The notes beneath the pieces were generated by a model, which was given only the letters and a program-made list of their open reading frames with translations, did no database searches and was not told the origin of the DNA. A program made the translations under genes and the position numbers. This document shows, in pieces, positions 26,390 through 35,345 of a DNA stretch of 53,830 nt. Source of the DNA: Alphaproteobacteria bacterium (lineage in GTDB: Bacteria > Pseudomonadota > Alphaproteobacteria > Micropepsales > Micropepsaceae); the NCBI GenBank assembly GCA_016124635.1, contig WGNJ01000028.1, positions 1 to 53,830 on the forward strand, given 5' to 3'. How positions within the stretch are numbered: position 1 is the stretch's first letter; every line of letters begins with the position of its first letter.

Positions 26390-27559
26390 GTGAGAACGAT
26401 CCTGAGGGTGCTTGGTGCGCTCTTGCTGGTTGTTGCGGCTGTCGGCGCTGCGATCTACTTCACCGGCAACACGTTCAACGTGATCGTATGGCTGAACAAG
26501 CCAACCCACGGATGGGATCCATCGCGGCACGCACCGGATCCGGATTATGCACAGGCAGAAAACTGGGCGGCGCGGCCGGGAGAGGCAAGCCTAGCCGACT
26601 ATGTCCCCAAGGGCGTTCCCACGCCGAGCGGCGACCGCATGGTCGACGTCTTCTTCATTCACCCGACCGGCTACATGCACTCCTACGACTGGAACTCGCC
26701 GATGGATGCGAACAGCTCCACGGAAGAGAACACCAAGTGGATGATGGCGAACCAGGCGAGCGCATTCAACGGCTGCTGCAACGTCTATGCGCCGCGCTAC
26801 CGCGAAGCCTCCATCTTCCGCTACATGGGCGCGCCTGAAGATATTGCCGCAAAGGCGATGGACTTCGCCTATGCCGACGTCGAGCGCGCGTTCGAATATT
26901 TCCTCGAGCACGACAGCAACGGGCGGCCGTTCATCATTGCAAGCCACAGCCAGGGAACCGACCACGGATTCCGATTGCTCAAGGAAAAGATCGACGGCAC
27001 GCCGCTCGCCGAGCGATTGGTCGCCGCGTATCTGATCGGCAATCGCATATCCGACAATCAGGTCGCGACGTTGAAATCCGTACACATCTGCGCGAACGCA
27101 ACCGACACCGGCTGTTTGATTCATTGGGCGACGTTCGGCGACGGCGGCGGCCCCGAACCCGGCGTGTTCACCGAGAAGCTCGTTTGCGTCAATCCGCTTT
27201 CGTGGCTGCGCGACGGGCCGCGTGCACCTGCATCGATGCATCAAGGAGGCGTTCCGGCCAGCGGCCACTTTGCCCTCGTGCTTTGGGCTCGCGGGAAGGA
27301 CACTCCCAACGGCACTCAATTCGAGCCGCTCGAGGCACCGATAAAGGGAGCGACGTGGGCCGAGTGCCGCAACGGTCTTCTGTACGTCGCTGATCTCGCG
27401 AATACGCCGTTCGGCCGTCTATCGCTGGGCAACAAGAACTACCACGGGCTCGACTATCCGTTGTTCCACATGGACATCCGGCTGAACGCCGAGCAACGCG
27501 TGGCGACCTACCTGGCAAGCCATCCGGCCGTGCATACGGTCAGCAGCACCGTGCACTAG
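26390..27559 (+). CDS. DUF3089 alpha/beta-hydrolase-like protein, membrane-anchored
   Basis: This 389-aa protein starts at a GTG with GGGAGG upstream. It has one N-terminal membrane segment ('LGALLLVVAAVGAAIYF'). The DUF3089 domain shows 'VFFIHPTGYMHSYDWNSP', a G-C-C-N-V-Y-A-P loop, and the nucleophile elbow 'IASHSQGTDHGFRLL' (Ser of S-H-S-Q-G). It is probably a lipase/esterase-like enzyme on the periplasmic side. The substrate is unknown. It is divergent from the RND pump and converges on the LD-carboxypeptidase gene. Confidence 0.85.
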   Translation: MRTILRVLGALLLVVAAVGAAIYFTGNTFNVIVWLNKPTHGWDPSRHAPDPDYAQAENWAARPGEASLADYVPKGVPTPSGDRMVDVFFIHPTGYMHSYDWNSPMDANSSTEENTKWMMANQASAFNGCCNVYAPRYREASIFRYMGAPEDIAAKAMDFAYADVERAFEYFLEHDSNGRPFIIASHSQGTDHGFRLLKEKIDGTPLAERLVAAYLIGNRISDNQVATLKSVHICANATDTGCLIHWATFGDGGGPEPGVFTEKLVCVNPLSWLRDGPRAPASMHQGGVPASGHFALVLWARGKDTPNGTQFEPLEAPIKGATWAECRNGLLYVADLANTPFGRLSLGNKNYHGLDYPLFHMDIRLNAEQRVATYLASHPAVHTVSSTVH

Positions 27560-27560
27560 G

Positions 27561-28409
27561 TCACGCACCCCGCCATGGGCCGAAAGGCACGACCTTGTTC
27601 TCGACGTCGTGCCCGATATCGGCACGGCCGAGATAGGGAATACCGGCGCGCGCGCACCAACGCTCCATCACAGCAACCTCGTCTTCCCCGAAGTCGGGAT
27701 CGTTGGGCGTGATGTCGACGCACCTGCCGAGGCGAATGCCGGCGACCTTTCGGATGCGCGGATTGCTGGTGACGTGAAAAAGGGAACGGTCGATGCGGTA
27801 CATCGGCTCCGACACGTCCTCCAGCAACAACACGTGGCCCTCGAGATTGGGCTCGAAGGGCGTGCCGAGCAGATGGCTCAAGATCGTGATGTTGAACGCA
27901 GCAACCGGCGAACCGATCGAGGCGACGGACGGTTCGATCGCTTCTGCGGCTTGCTCCACGATGTAGCCGAGCGCGCGCTTCACAGCCGTTTCGCCACCGC
28001 TGCGCTTGATGTCGGCCGGCATGGGACCGTGCACGACGCTGCGCGCCCGCTTCGCATAGAGCGGGCCGAGCAGCGAACCCGTGTCACTATAACCGACATA
28101 CATCTTGTCGAATGCCGCCTTGGTGAGGCGCGGCATGATCAGGTCGAGCAGGCGGCACGCGCCGTAACCGCCGCGCGCAAACCAGACAACTTCGAAGGAC
28201 GGATCGTTTGCCACCTCGACGAACGCAGCCGCTCGCGCGGCGTCATCGCCAGCAAAATGACCGCTCGTCAGGTAACACTGCGGATGAAAGACGAGTTCGA
28301 CACGATCACCATACTGCGCAGCGGCAATGGCATTGACTCTGTCGGCCAGGGCATGGTCGATGCGCGACGCTGGCGCAACGATACCAATTCTCAATGGCTT
28401 TGCGGCCAT
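27561..28409 (-). CDS. ldcA: LD-carboxypeptidase (peptidase family S66)
   Basis: This 282-aa cytoplasmic serine peptidase removes D-Ala from recycled muropeptide tetrapeptides. Family marks are 'RIGIVAPASRID', 'VVWFARGGYGACRLLDLI' and the nucleophile Ser108 in 'MYVGYSDTGSLLG'; a downstream 'LLLEDVSEPMYRIDR' holds the Glu region. I chose ATG 28409 over a TTG just upstream. The divergent neighbour is an Mpl-type ligase, which uses the tripeptide this enzyme makes, so the pair forms a peptidoglycan-recycling locus. MccF-type immunity peptidases share the fold, but the context favours LdcA. Confidence 0.88.
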   Translation of the reverse strand: MAAKPLRIGIVAPASRIDHALADRVNAIAAAQYGDRVELVFHPQCYLTSGHFAGDDAARAAAFVEVANDPSFEVVWFARGGYGACRLLDLIMPRLTKAAFDKMYVGYSDTGSLLGPLYAKRARSVVHGPMPADIKRSGGETAVKRALGYIVEQAAEAIEPSVASIGSPVAAFNITILSHLLGTPFEPNLEGHVLLLEDVSEPMYRIDRSLFHVTSNPRIRKVAGIRLGRCVDITPNDPDFGEDEVAVMERWCARAGIPYLGRADIGHDVENKVVPFGPWRGA

Positions 28410-28461
28410 GGTGGCCAATCCCGCTTTGTCCGAATCGCGCTGTCTTTGTAACCTTTAGCCG

Positions 28462-29868
28462 ATGGCTCAAAATAGACCCTATTTCTTCTGCGGTATCGGC
28501 GGGAGCGGCATGTTGCCGTTAGCGTTGATCGTCCAGGCACGAGGCTCGGCGGTCGAGGGCTCGGACCGCGCGCTCGACCAAGGGCGGACCGCGGACAAAT
28601 TCGAATTCCTGCGCGCCCGGGGCATCAAGCTCTACCCGCAAGACGGCAGCGGGATCACGCGGGCAGACCAGATCGTCGTGACGTCGGCCGCGGTCGAAGA
28701 AACGGTGCCGGATGTGCAGTCTGCGCGTCGCGTCGGCGCCGCGCTTTTGACGCGAGCGGAATTGCTGGCGCAGCTTTTCAATGCAGCGCCGGTCGGCATC
28801 GCGATCGGCGGTACCAGCGGGAAGTCGACGACGACCGGAATGCTCGGCTGGATCCTGCATCACGTGGGGCGCGATCCAACCATCATGAACGGCGCGGTGA
28901 TGAAGAACTTCGTCACCGCCGCGACGCCGTTCGCCAGCGCGCTCGTCGGCAAGGGCGACATCTTCGTCAGTGAAGTCGACGAGAGCGACGGCTCGATCGC
29001 GCGCTATCACCCGAAGATCGCCGTGATCAACAATGTATCGCTCGATCACAAGTCGCTCGACGAGTTGCGAGCGTTGTTCCGAGACTTCATCGGCAAAGCC
29101 CGCGTCGCCGTTATCAATCGGGACAACGCCGAAACGATGCAGCTGGCGAACAATCTGCCGGCGGAGGACGTGATCGACTTCAGCTTGATCGATTCGCGAG
29201 CGCGCCTCTTTGCGAGCAAACTCGACCCCACGCCCGATGGCGTCACGTTCCATTTGAAGGAGCTCGAGAGCGGCAGCGTCGTCGATGTGCGCCTCCGCGT
29301 TCCGGGCGCGCACAACGTGGCAAACGGGCTTGCCGCAATCGGCGCCGCCATGGCCGCCGGTGTCGAAGTGATCACGGCGGCGAAAGCGTTGGAGAGCTTC
29401 AGCGGAATCCGGCGGCGGCTCGAAGTTGTCGGCACCGCAAACGGAATCACAATCATCGACGACTTCGCACACAATCCCGACAAGATCGCCGCAACACTTG
29501 CCACGTTGCACGCGTTTCCGGGGCGGCTGTTGATCTTGTTTCAGCCGCATGGCTTTGGCCCGTTGCGGCTGATGAAAGACTTCTTCATCGACTGCTTCGC
29601 GAGCAACATGCGTACGGACGACGTGCTCGTCATGCCCGAGCCGGTCTATTTCGGCGGCACGACGACGCGGACGGTCACCAGCGCGGACATCGTGGAAGGC
29701 GTCGAAGCGCGCGGGCGCGAGGCTCACGCTCTTCAGGACCGGGCGGCTTGTGGCGACAAGCTCGTGACGCTCGCGCGCAGCGGCGATCGTATCGTCGTCA
29801 TGGGCGCGCGGGACGACACACTGTCCACCTTCGCCGCGGAGCTTCTGCAGCGCGTCGGCGTGCGATGA
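28462..29868 (+). CDS. mpl: Mur ligase of Mpl/MurC type (muropeptide recycling)
   Basis: This 468-aa protein shows the N-terminal UDP-sugar site '[14 protein letters not shown]', the ATP-binding P-loop '[13 protein letters not shown]' (about 116-126), '[12 protein letters not shown]' and the C-terminal '[11 protein letters not shown]', all typical of Mur ligases. Close similarity to MurC combined with an LD-carboxypeptidase neighbour, and no mur cluster nearby, points to Mpl, which joins recycled L-Ala-D-Glu-mDAP tripeptide to UDP-MurNAc. A second MurC-like role cannot be excluded. The next gene overlaps its stop (ATGA). Confidence 0.8.
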   Translation: MAQNRPYFFCGIGGSGMLPLALIVQARGSAVEGSDRALDQGRTADKFEFLRARGIKLYPQDGSGITRADQIVVTSAAVEETVPDVQSARRVGAALLTRAELLAQLFNAAPVGIAIGGTSGKSTTTGMLGWILHHVGRDPTIMNGAVMKNFVTAATPFASALVGKGDIFVSEVDESDGSIARYHPKIAVINNVSLDHKSLDELRALFRDFIGKARVAVINRDNAETMQLANNLPAEDVIDFSLIDSRARLFASKLDPTPDGVTFHLKELESGSVVDVRLRVPGAHNVANGLAAIGAAMAAGVEVITAAKALESFSGIRRRLEVVGTANGITIIDDFAHNPDKIAATLATLHAFPGRLLILFQPHGFGPLRLMKDFFIDCFASNMRTDDVLVMPEPVYFGGTTTRTVTSADIVEGVEARGREAHALQDRAACGDKLVTLARSGDRIVVMGARDDTLSTFAAELLQRVGVR

Positions 29869-30281
29869 TACGGATCACCGACAGCATCGCGATCGACGAG
29901 GGCGAGATTGAGGAGACGTTCGTGCGGTCCTCCGGACCGGGCGGACAAAACGTCAATAAGCTCGCGACCTCGGTTCAGCTGCGCTTCGACATTCGCCGGT
30001 CGCCAAATCTGCCGGAGGATGTTCGTGCGCGCGCCGAGAGGCTCGCCGGCAGGCGACTGACCAAGGATGGCGTCTTGGTGCTGATCGCGCAGCAATATCG
30101 GACGCAGGAGCGAAACCGTGCCGACGCGCTGGAACGCCTGGTGACGTTGTTGCAGCAGGCGGCAACGCGACCCAAGGCTCGCAAGGCGACGCGACCGACG
30201 CGGGCATCGCGCGAACGGCGGATCGAGACGAAGAAGAGGCGAAGCACCGTCAAGCGGATGCGGCGCCCCGACTTCGATTAG
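29865..30281 (+). CDS. arfB: alternative ribosome-rescue hydrolase ArfB
   Basis: This 138-aa protein carries the peptidyl-tRNA hydrolase motif G-G-Q at 26-28 in '[13 protein letters not shown]', as in class I release factors, but has no codon-recognition domain. The C-terminus is Arg/Lys-rich ('[20 protein letters not shown]'), the tail that enters an empty mRNA channel on stalled ribosomes. It frees stalled ribosomes. It is coupled to the upstream Mur ligase through ATGA, and its stop codon overlaps that of the convergent peptidase gene by four bases. Confidence 0.93.
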   Translation: MIRITDSIAIDEGEIEETFVRSSGPGGQNVNKLATSVQLRFDIRRSPNLPEDVRARAERLAGRRLTKDGVLVLIAQQYRTQERNRADALERLVTLLQQAATRPKARKATRPTRASRERRIETKKRRSTVKRMRRPDFD

Positions 30282-31726
30282 TGCTTTTTGTGGCTGTGAC
30301 TCTGCCGGTCGTGGCGTTTGTGGTGATCGGCCAGTATTTGAGCGATCGCCATCGTGACCTTTTTGCCGGTTGGGATGTGCAGGAATTCGTTCGGGCCGTG
30401 GGCGTTTGAGTGCGGCCCGAGCACGCCCGTGATGACGAACTGCGTCTCCGGAAATTTTTCGCCGAGCATGCCCATGAAGGGAATGCTTCCGCCCTCCCCC
30501 ATCATGACCGCAGGCTTCCCGAACGCGGTCTCCGACGCATGCATAACGGACTTCTCGAGCCACGGCGCAAGTGCCGGCGAGTTCCAACCGGCGCCACCGC
30601 GTTCGAACTCGACTTTGACCTCGGCGTTGTAAGGCGGGTCCTTGCGGAGCAAGTCTTCTACAACCTTTGCGCCCTTGTCGGCGTCGAGCGTCGGCGGCCA
30701 GCGAAAGCTGAGCTTTACTGTCGTGAAGGGAAGCAGGACATTGCCGGCATTGGCGACCGGTGTCAGGCCGTCAGCACCGACGACCGCGAGCTGGGGGCGC
30801 CACGTGCGATTGAGCACCAATTCCGTGAGATCATCACCCATCGGCAACGTGCCGCCCGCGAGCGGAAGCTTGGCGTAGACGTCGGGACCTAGGACCTTCG
30901 CGGCTTGGCGCGCTTGCTCGAGACGCTGCGGCGGAATCTGCACATAGAGTTCGTCGAGCTTGATGCGCCCGGTGGCCTCGTCCTCGATCCGCGACAAGAG
31001 TTGGCGTACAATGCGGAAGCTCGACGGCACGATGCCCGAGGCGTCACCCGAGTGAACGCCCTCGGTCAGGACGCGAACACTCAGCGTGCCGATCGCGTTG
31101 CCGCGAAGCGACGTCGTCAGCCAGAGCTGATCATAGTTGCCACAGCCAGAATCGAGACAAATCACGAGCGACGGCTGGCCGATGCGATCGGCGAGATGAT
31201 CGATGTAGTACGGCAGATCGTAGCTGCCGGACTCTTCGCAGGCTTCGATCAAGATCACACACCGGGCATGCGGCATGCGCTGCTCGGCGAGCGCCTTGAG
31301 TGCGGCGATCGAGCCGTACATCGCGTAGCCGTCATCCGCGCCGCCGCGACCGTAAAGCTTGTCATCCTTAATAACCGGCTTCCAGGGACCGAAGCCGTCC
31401 CACCAGCCCGTCATTTCAGGCTGTTTGTCGAGATGGCCGTAGAGCAGAACGGTATCGTCGCCCGTGCCGGGGACTTCGATGAAGATCACCGGTGTGCGTT
31501 TGGGTAGGCGAACGATCTCGAGCTTTGCGCCTTTGAGGCCGTCGATGTGCTCGCGCGCCCAACGCTCCATGAGCTTGACGGCGTCATCCATGTAGCCGTG
31601 CGTCGCCCAATCCTTGTCGTACGCCGGCGACTTGTTCGGGATCTTGATGTAGTCAACGAGCGAGGGGACGATGGCGTCGTCCCAGATCGAACCTACGAAG
31701 GTCTTGAGCTTGGTGGCGTCTGGCAT
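30278..31726 (-). CDS. M20-family metallopeptidase
   Basis: This 482-aa protein has the di-zinc site of M20 enzymes: 'LLYGHLDKQPEM' (H98, D100), 'YGRGGADDGYAM' (D131), 'LIEACEESGSYD' (E164/E165), 'VICLDSGC', and a final His in 'GPHSNAHGPNE'. It lacks a signal peptide, so it acts in the cytoplasm, probably on dipeptides or N-acylated amino acids. The C-terminus '[15 protein letters not shown]' is strikingly His-rich, which is unusual for the family and could bind metal. Confidence 0.92.
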   Translation of the reverse strand: MPDATKLKTFVGSIWDDAIVPSLVDYIKIPNKSPAYDKDWATHGYMDDAVKLMERWAREHIDGLKGAKLEIVRLPKRTPVIFIEVPGTGDDTVLLYGHLDKQPEMTGWWDGFGPWKPVIKDDKLYGRGGADDGYAMYGSIAALKALAEQRMPHARCVILIEACEESGSYDLPYYIDHLADRIGQPSLVICLDSGCGNYDQLWLTTSLRGNAIGTLSVRVLTEGVHSGDASGIVPSSFRIVRQLLSRIEDEATGRIKLDELYVQIPPQRLEQARQAAKVLGPDVYAKLPLAGGTLPMGDDLTELVLNRTWRPQLAVVGADGLTPVANAGNVLLPFTTVKLSFRWPPTLDADKGAKVVEDLLRKDPPYNAEVKVEFERGGAGWNSPALAPWLEKSVMHASETAFGKPAVMMGEGGSIPFMGMLGEKFPETQFVITGVLGPHSNAHGPNEFLHIPTGKKVTMAIAQILADHHKRHDRQSHSHKKH

Positions 31727-31730
31727 CGAT

Positions 31731-32513
31731 CTAGCGCTTCAAAACAAAGGGAAGTGTGGAGGTGAGCCCGCCGTCGACGGGGTAGGCTTGGCCGTTGACG
31801 TAGGATGCCTCGTCCGAGGCGAGGAACAGCGCCATTGCAGCGATCTCCTCCGGATGACCATAGCGCGCCGTCGGGTTGAGTTGACCAATCTTGCCTTCAT
31901 TTCCCCGCGCACGGGCACCGTCGAATATGGGCTTGGTCATACCCGTCTCGATCAAACCCGGGCAAATCGCATTGACGCGGACACCGGTCCCATAGAGCTC
32001 ATTGGCTGCATTTTGGACGAGTGCGATGACACCGGCCTTGGAGGCGGAATAGGGGGTCGGGCCCGCATTGGCGCGGATGCCCGCCACAGAGGCCGTGCAG
32101 ACGATCGAACCCTTCTTCTGCGCGACCATCAGCGGCACGACGTGTTTGATGGCGAGGAACGGTCCAAGCAGATTGACACGCAAGATCTCCTGCCATTGCT
32201 CGACCGTTTGATCGACGATCGGCACATAGCCGCCGGAGATCCCGGCATTGGCATAGATCGCGTCGACACCGCCGAATTCATTGATGGCACGTCCAACGTA
32301 GCGCCTGACGTCGTCTTCAAGCCCCACGTCGGCCGTCATGCCGATTGCCCGGCCGCCAGCCTTCACGATCATCTCGACCGTTTCGTGGACAGCTTCGGTC
32401 TTGTCCACGCACAAGACGGCCGCGCCCTCCTTGGCGAATGCCTTCGACGAGGCGCGTCCGATTCCTGATCCCGCGCCGGTGACGATCGTGCGCTTGCCCT
32501 CCAGGCGTCCCAT
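31731..32513 (-). CDS. short-chain dehydrogenase/reductase
   Basis: This 260-aa classical SDR has the NAD(P)-binding 'TGAGSGIGR' at 12-20, N-A-G at 89-91, and the catalytic Ser142, Tyr155 and Lys159 in 'YSASKAG'. A 'DKTE' segment after the second strand favours NAD over NADP. The substrate is not inferable. I chose ATG 32513, which has AGGTGG upstream. It ends only 4 bp from the start of the M20 peptidase gene and is probably co-transcribed with it. Confidence 0.93.
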   Translation of the reverse strand: MGRLEGKRTIVTGAGSGIGRASSKAFAKEGAAVLCVDKTEAVHETVEMIVKAGGRAIGMTADVGLEDDVRRYVGRAINEFGGVDAIYANAGISGGYVPIVDQTVEQWQEILRVNLLGPFLAIKHVVPLMVAQKKGSIVCTASVAGIRANAGPTPYSASKAGVIALVQNAANELYGTGVRVNAICPGLIETGMTKPIFDGARARGNEGKIGQLNPTARYGHPEEIAAMALFLASDEASYVNGQAYPVDGGLTSTLPFVLKR

Positions 32514-32602
32514 GATTTCCACCTCATCAAGTCGTTTGAACCGATCCTAGCGACCTGACACAGAAAGGTCACGGGAGCGAGAGTTGGCCGTGTGCCGAGG
32601 TC

Positions 32603-32863
32603 ATGGCATGGTTGCGCCCAATGGGGAACATCGAAACCGTCACGCAGATTTTGAACGGTTTGGCACTCTATGGGGGGGCCGGTCTCTTGTTTGCCGTCGC
32701 CTTCCTCACATTCGGCGTGGGCAGGATCGATCCGGCGGCGCGCGGCAGCGGGCTCGGCTTTCGGCTCATCATCTTGCCGGGCGTGGTGGCGCTATGGCCG
32801 TTGATGCTGATCCGTTGGATCGCGGGTGGCGCACCGCACGGCGGCGATCAGGGCTCTCATTGA
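32603..32863 (+). CDS. small membrane protein of a redox operon
   Basis: This 86-aa protein has two hydrophobic segments ('GLALYGGAGLLFAVAFLTFG' and 'LIILPGVVALWPLMLIRWIA') joined by a short charged loop. It begins a four-gene run; the next gene starts at its stop codon (TGATG). It resembles small accessory subunits of membrane oxidoreductases. No family recognised. Confidence 0.7.
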   Translation: MAWLRPMGNIETVTQILNGLALYGGAGLLFAVAFLTFGVGRIDPAARGSGLGFRLIILPGVVALWPLMLIRWIAGGAPHGGDQGSH

Positions 32864-32997
32864 TGCAGCGGTGGCAGCGGCGGGCGCATCTTTGGCTGTG
32901 GCTGATCGTTGCAGCGCTTGTTCTCATTGCTCTCTTTGAGCTTGTTGCGGACCAGCCCCGACTTGCGATGACCTCCGAACGCGCAATGGAGCCTTGA
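32863..32997 (+). CDS. very small single-pass membrane protein
   Basis: This 44-aa product has one membrane helix ('LWLWLIVAALVLIALFELVA') preceded by a basic segment ('QRWQRRAH'), so the N-terminus should face the cytoplasm. It overlaps the stop of the previous gene by one base, and the next gene begins right after it. Size, coupling and context suggest a small stabilising subunit of the membrane redox complex. Confidence 0.65.
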   Translation: MQRWQRRAHLWLWLIVAALVLIALFELVADQPRLAMTSERAMEP

Positions 32998-33005
32998 AAT
33001 CCCGG

Positions 33006-34052
33006 ATGGCTGCTAGGTACACGGCCGTTCATTGGAATCGGCACAAAAAGATCTACGACGTCGCGATCTGGGGCGGGATCGCGGTCTATGTGGCCGTCTT
33101 CATGCTGGTCGCGAGCGCGACTGGAAGTCCGAGCGCGAACACCAATCCGGAAATCTTGATCATCAGCGCTCTGGGTGCGTGCGCGTTTTTCATGGTGCAT
33201 GTGATTTTGGCGATCGGACCGTTGGCGCGGCTTTGGCCGGTCTTCCTACCGTTGCTCTACAATCGACGTCATCTCGGCGTCAGCTTCTTCTTCGTGGCGT
33301 TGGGGCACGCGACCGTCGCCACGATTTGGTACCACGGCTACGGCGTGCTCAACCCGCTGGTGTCGTTGTTCGTCTCGAACCCACGTTACGACGCGATCGG
33401 GGCCTTTCCGTTCGAGTCGCTCGGCGCGTTCGCACTCCTGATCTTCTTCGTAATGGCGGCGACCAGCCACGACTTCTGGCTGAACAACCTATCCGCCGTT
33501 ATCTGGAAGACGGTCCACATGCTGATATATCCGGCCTACGCGCTGGTGGTTCTGCACGTGCTTCTCGGGGCGGCGAGCGGACATGGCGGCAGCCCACTCT
33601 ACGTTTGGTTCACGGCCGGCGGGTTTTTGCTGATCGTCGGGCTCCATGTGACCGCAGGCGTCATTCAATATCTCCGCGACAAGGCCCAAGAGCGAATGAT
33701 TGCGGTCGGTTGGATCGATGCCGGCACCGCGAGCGACATCCCCGACAAGTGCGCGCGCATCGTGTCCGTGCCCGGCGGCGAAGGCATTGCTGTGTTTCGC
33801 TATAACGGCAAGGTGTCGGCCGTCAGCAATCGCTGCGCGCATCAAATGGGACCGCTCGGCGAAGGGCGCATTGTCGACGGCTGCATCACCTGCCCGTGGC
33901 ACGGCTGGCAATACGATCCGTCGACGGGACGCTCGCCGGCGCCGTTCGTGGAGCGCGTCGCGACCTACAACGTTCGCGTCTCGAACGGACGCGTTTTCGT
34001 CAACCCGAAGCCCAACCCTCTCGGCACCGGGGCCGAACCGGCGAGTATTTGA
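33006..34052 (+). CDS. ferric-reductase-like membrane domain fused to a Rieske iron-sulfur domain
   Basis: The protein has about 348 aa from ATG 33006; an upstream TTG at 32994 overlaps the previous stop and is possible. Residues 15-225 form about six membrane helices with His residues at haem-ligand positions (about H65, H101, H171, H184), as in ferric-reductase-like cytochromes. Residues 245-335 are a Rieske [2Fe-2S] domain with 'NRCAHQMGPLGEG' (C277, H279) and 'TCPWHGWQYD' (C296, H299). The fusion should pass electrons between membrane haems and the Rieske centre. Partner and donor are unknown. It is the central gene of the operon. Confidence 0.85.
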   Translation: MAARYTAVHWNRHKKIYDVAIWGGIAVYVAVFMLVASATGSPSANTNPEILIISALGACAFFMVHVILAIGPLARLWPVFLPLLYNRRHLGVSFFFVALGHATVATIWYHGYGVLNPLVSLFVSNPRYDAIGAFPFESLGAFALLIFFVMAATSHDFWLNNLSAVIWKTVHMLIYPAYALVVLHVLLGAASGHGGSPLYVWFTAGGFLLIVGLHVTAGVIQYLRDKAQERMIAVGWIDAGTASDIPDKCARIVSVPGGEGIAVFRYNGKVSAVSNRCAHQMGPLGEGRIVDGCITCPWHGWQYDPSTGRSPAPFVERVATYNVRVSNGRVFVNPKPNPLGTGAEPASI

Positions 34053-34055
34053 GCT

Positions 34056-34799
34056 ATGAGCGCGCGCGAATTCTATGTCGGTTATTTGACGATGCCGCCG
34101 CGGCTCAAGTTGATCGTCCGGGGACTGTTCGCTGTGCTTCTCGGCCTCATCGCATCGGATGCATGGCTGATCGCGAGCTTGCAGCCGGCGGCCGGCGACG
34201 GATCCTGGGCCGACACACCCCGCGAATACAGCGGAACATTGTCGCGAACGCCGTACCCGATGCTGCGCGTGAATACGCCGAATGGGCTCAAGACTTATCT
34301 CTTGGTTTCGGACGAGAAGCGCGGTGCGGAGGCCGCCTTGGGCGTGACGCCGGACGGGCCGGTCAAGCTCTCCGGATTTCCGATCGCACGTTCGAGCATC
34401 GGTATGATCGAACTTGCGGCGGACAACGTTGCGGTCATTTCGGAGACGCCGGCGATCGAGGAGCCGGCGCGCGAAGTTCACGGCACGGCAACGCTCGACG
34501 GTGAAATCGTCGACTCAAAGTGCTGGTTGGGCGTCATGCGCCCCGGCGAGGGACATTTGCACAAGGCCTGCGCCAGCTTGTGCATTCGCGGCGGCATTCC
34601 GCCGATGTTCGTCACGCGCGGCGTCGGCGACAATCCGAGCGTGATGCTGTTGACGCAGGCGGACGGTAGTGCTGTGCAGCCTGACACGATCCTGCCCTTT
34701 GTCGGCGATGCCGTGCGCCTGACCGGCACGATCGAGAAGCGCGGCGACCTGTGGGTGCTCAAGGCCGACCTGCCGAGCCTGACACGCGTCAGGAACTGA
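34056..34799 (+). CDS. membrane-anchored protein with Cys/His cluster
   Basis: This 247-aa protein has one N-terminal membrane anchor ('LIVRGLFAVLLGLIASDAWL') and a large exported domain. Residues 150-180 hold a tight cluster: C156 in 'VDSKCWLGV', H167/H169, C172 and C176 in 'LHKACASLCIRGGIPP'. This looks like a metal or haem-free redox site facing the periplasm. I have an impression that this motif recurs near Rieske and molybdoenzyme genes but cannot verify it. It starts 3 nt after the Rieske fusion and is the last gene of the operon. Confidence 0.7.
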   Translation: MSAREFYVGYLTMPPRLKLIVRGLFAVLLGLIASDAWLIASLQPAAGDGSWADTPREYSGTLSRTPYPMLRVNTPNGLKTYLLVSDEKRGAEAALGVTPDGPVKLSGFPIARSSIGMIELAADNVAVISETPAIEEPAREVHGTATLDGEIVDSKCWLGVMRPGEGHLHKACASLCIRGGIPPMFVTRGVGDNPSVMLLTQADGSAVQPDTILPFVGDAVRLTGTIEKRGDLWVLKADLPSLTRVRN

Positions 34800-34876
34800 A
34801 TTCGCCGTCAGAAAGCGGAGTGCCGCGCGATAGCGGACACGCCACATTCGCCTCATAACTATCGAGGCAAACCGTC

Positions 34877-35344
34877 ATGCATTTTCGCATCAGCGGGATC
34901 GATCCCGCGCCGTTCCAACATCTGTTCGCCATGAGCGACGACGCGCTCGCCGCAGTGCGCGCCAAACGCTATATCGCGGACAGCAAACCCGGATTTCCGT
35001 GCCGCGTTTCGCTCGAGGAGGCCGAGCCAGGTGAGGCCCTCATTCTGACTCCCTACTCGCCTCAAATGGTGCCAACACCCTATCAAAGCTCCGGCCCAAT
35101 CTTTGTCCGCGAGTGCGCCAAGGAACGGTTTGAGGCCGTCAATGTCGTCCCGGAGCAGTTGGCGACGCGCCTGCTTTCGCTGCGCGCGTACGACAACGCC
35201 GGCATGATGGTCGATGCCGAGGTGGTGGACGGGCTTGAACTTGAGAAGCACATCGATCGCCTGCTCGGCAACGATGAGACCTCATACATTCACGTGCACT
35301 TCGCCCGCCGCGGCTGCTACGCGGCGCGGATCGCCCGGGCTTGA
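34877..35344 (+). CDS. DUF1203-family protein
   Basis: This 155-aa cytoplasmic protein matches the DUF1203 pattern: 'FRISGIDPAPFQHLF', 'KPGFPCRVSLEEAEPGEA', 'YQSSGPIFVRECA' and a C-terminal 'YIHVHFARRGCYAARI'. Conserved Cys and His residues suggest a metal or thiol site, but the family's role is unknown. It lies 77 bp after the redox operon and may be transcribed separately. Confidence 0.85.
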   Translation: MHFRISGIDPAPFQHLFAMSDDALAAVRAKRYIADSKPGFPCRVSLEEAEPGEALILTPYSPQMVPTPYQSSGPIFVRECAKERFEAVNVVPEQLATRLLSLRAYDNAGMMVDAEVVDGLELEKHIDRLLGNDETSYIHVHFARRGCYAARIARA

Positions 35345-35345
35345 G

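Noticed and set aside
28519..29727. A 402-codon complement-strand open frame opposite the Mpl-type ligase
   Set aside because: Antisense shadow of a gene with clear motifs; composition is Arg/His/Asp-heavy and has no ribosome site.
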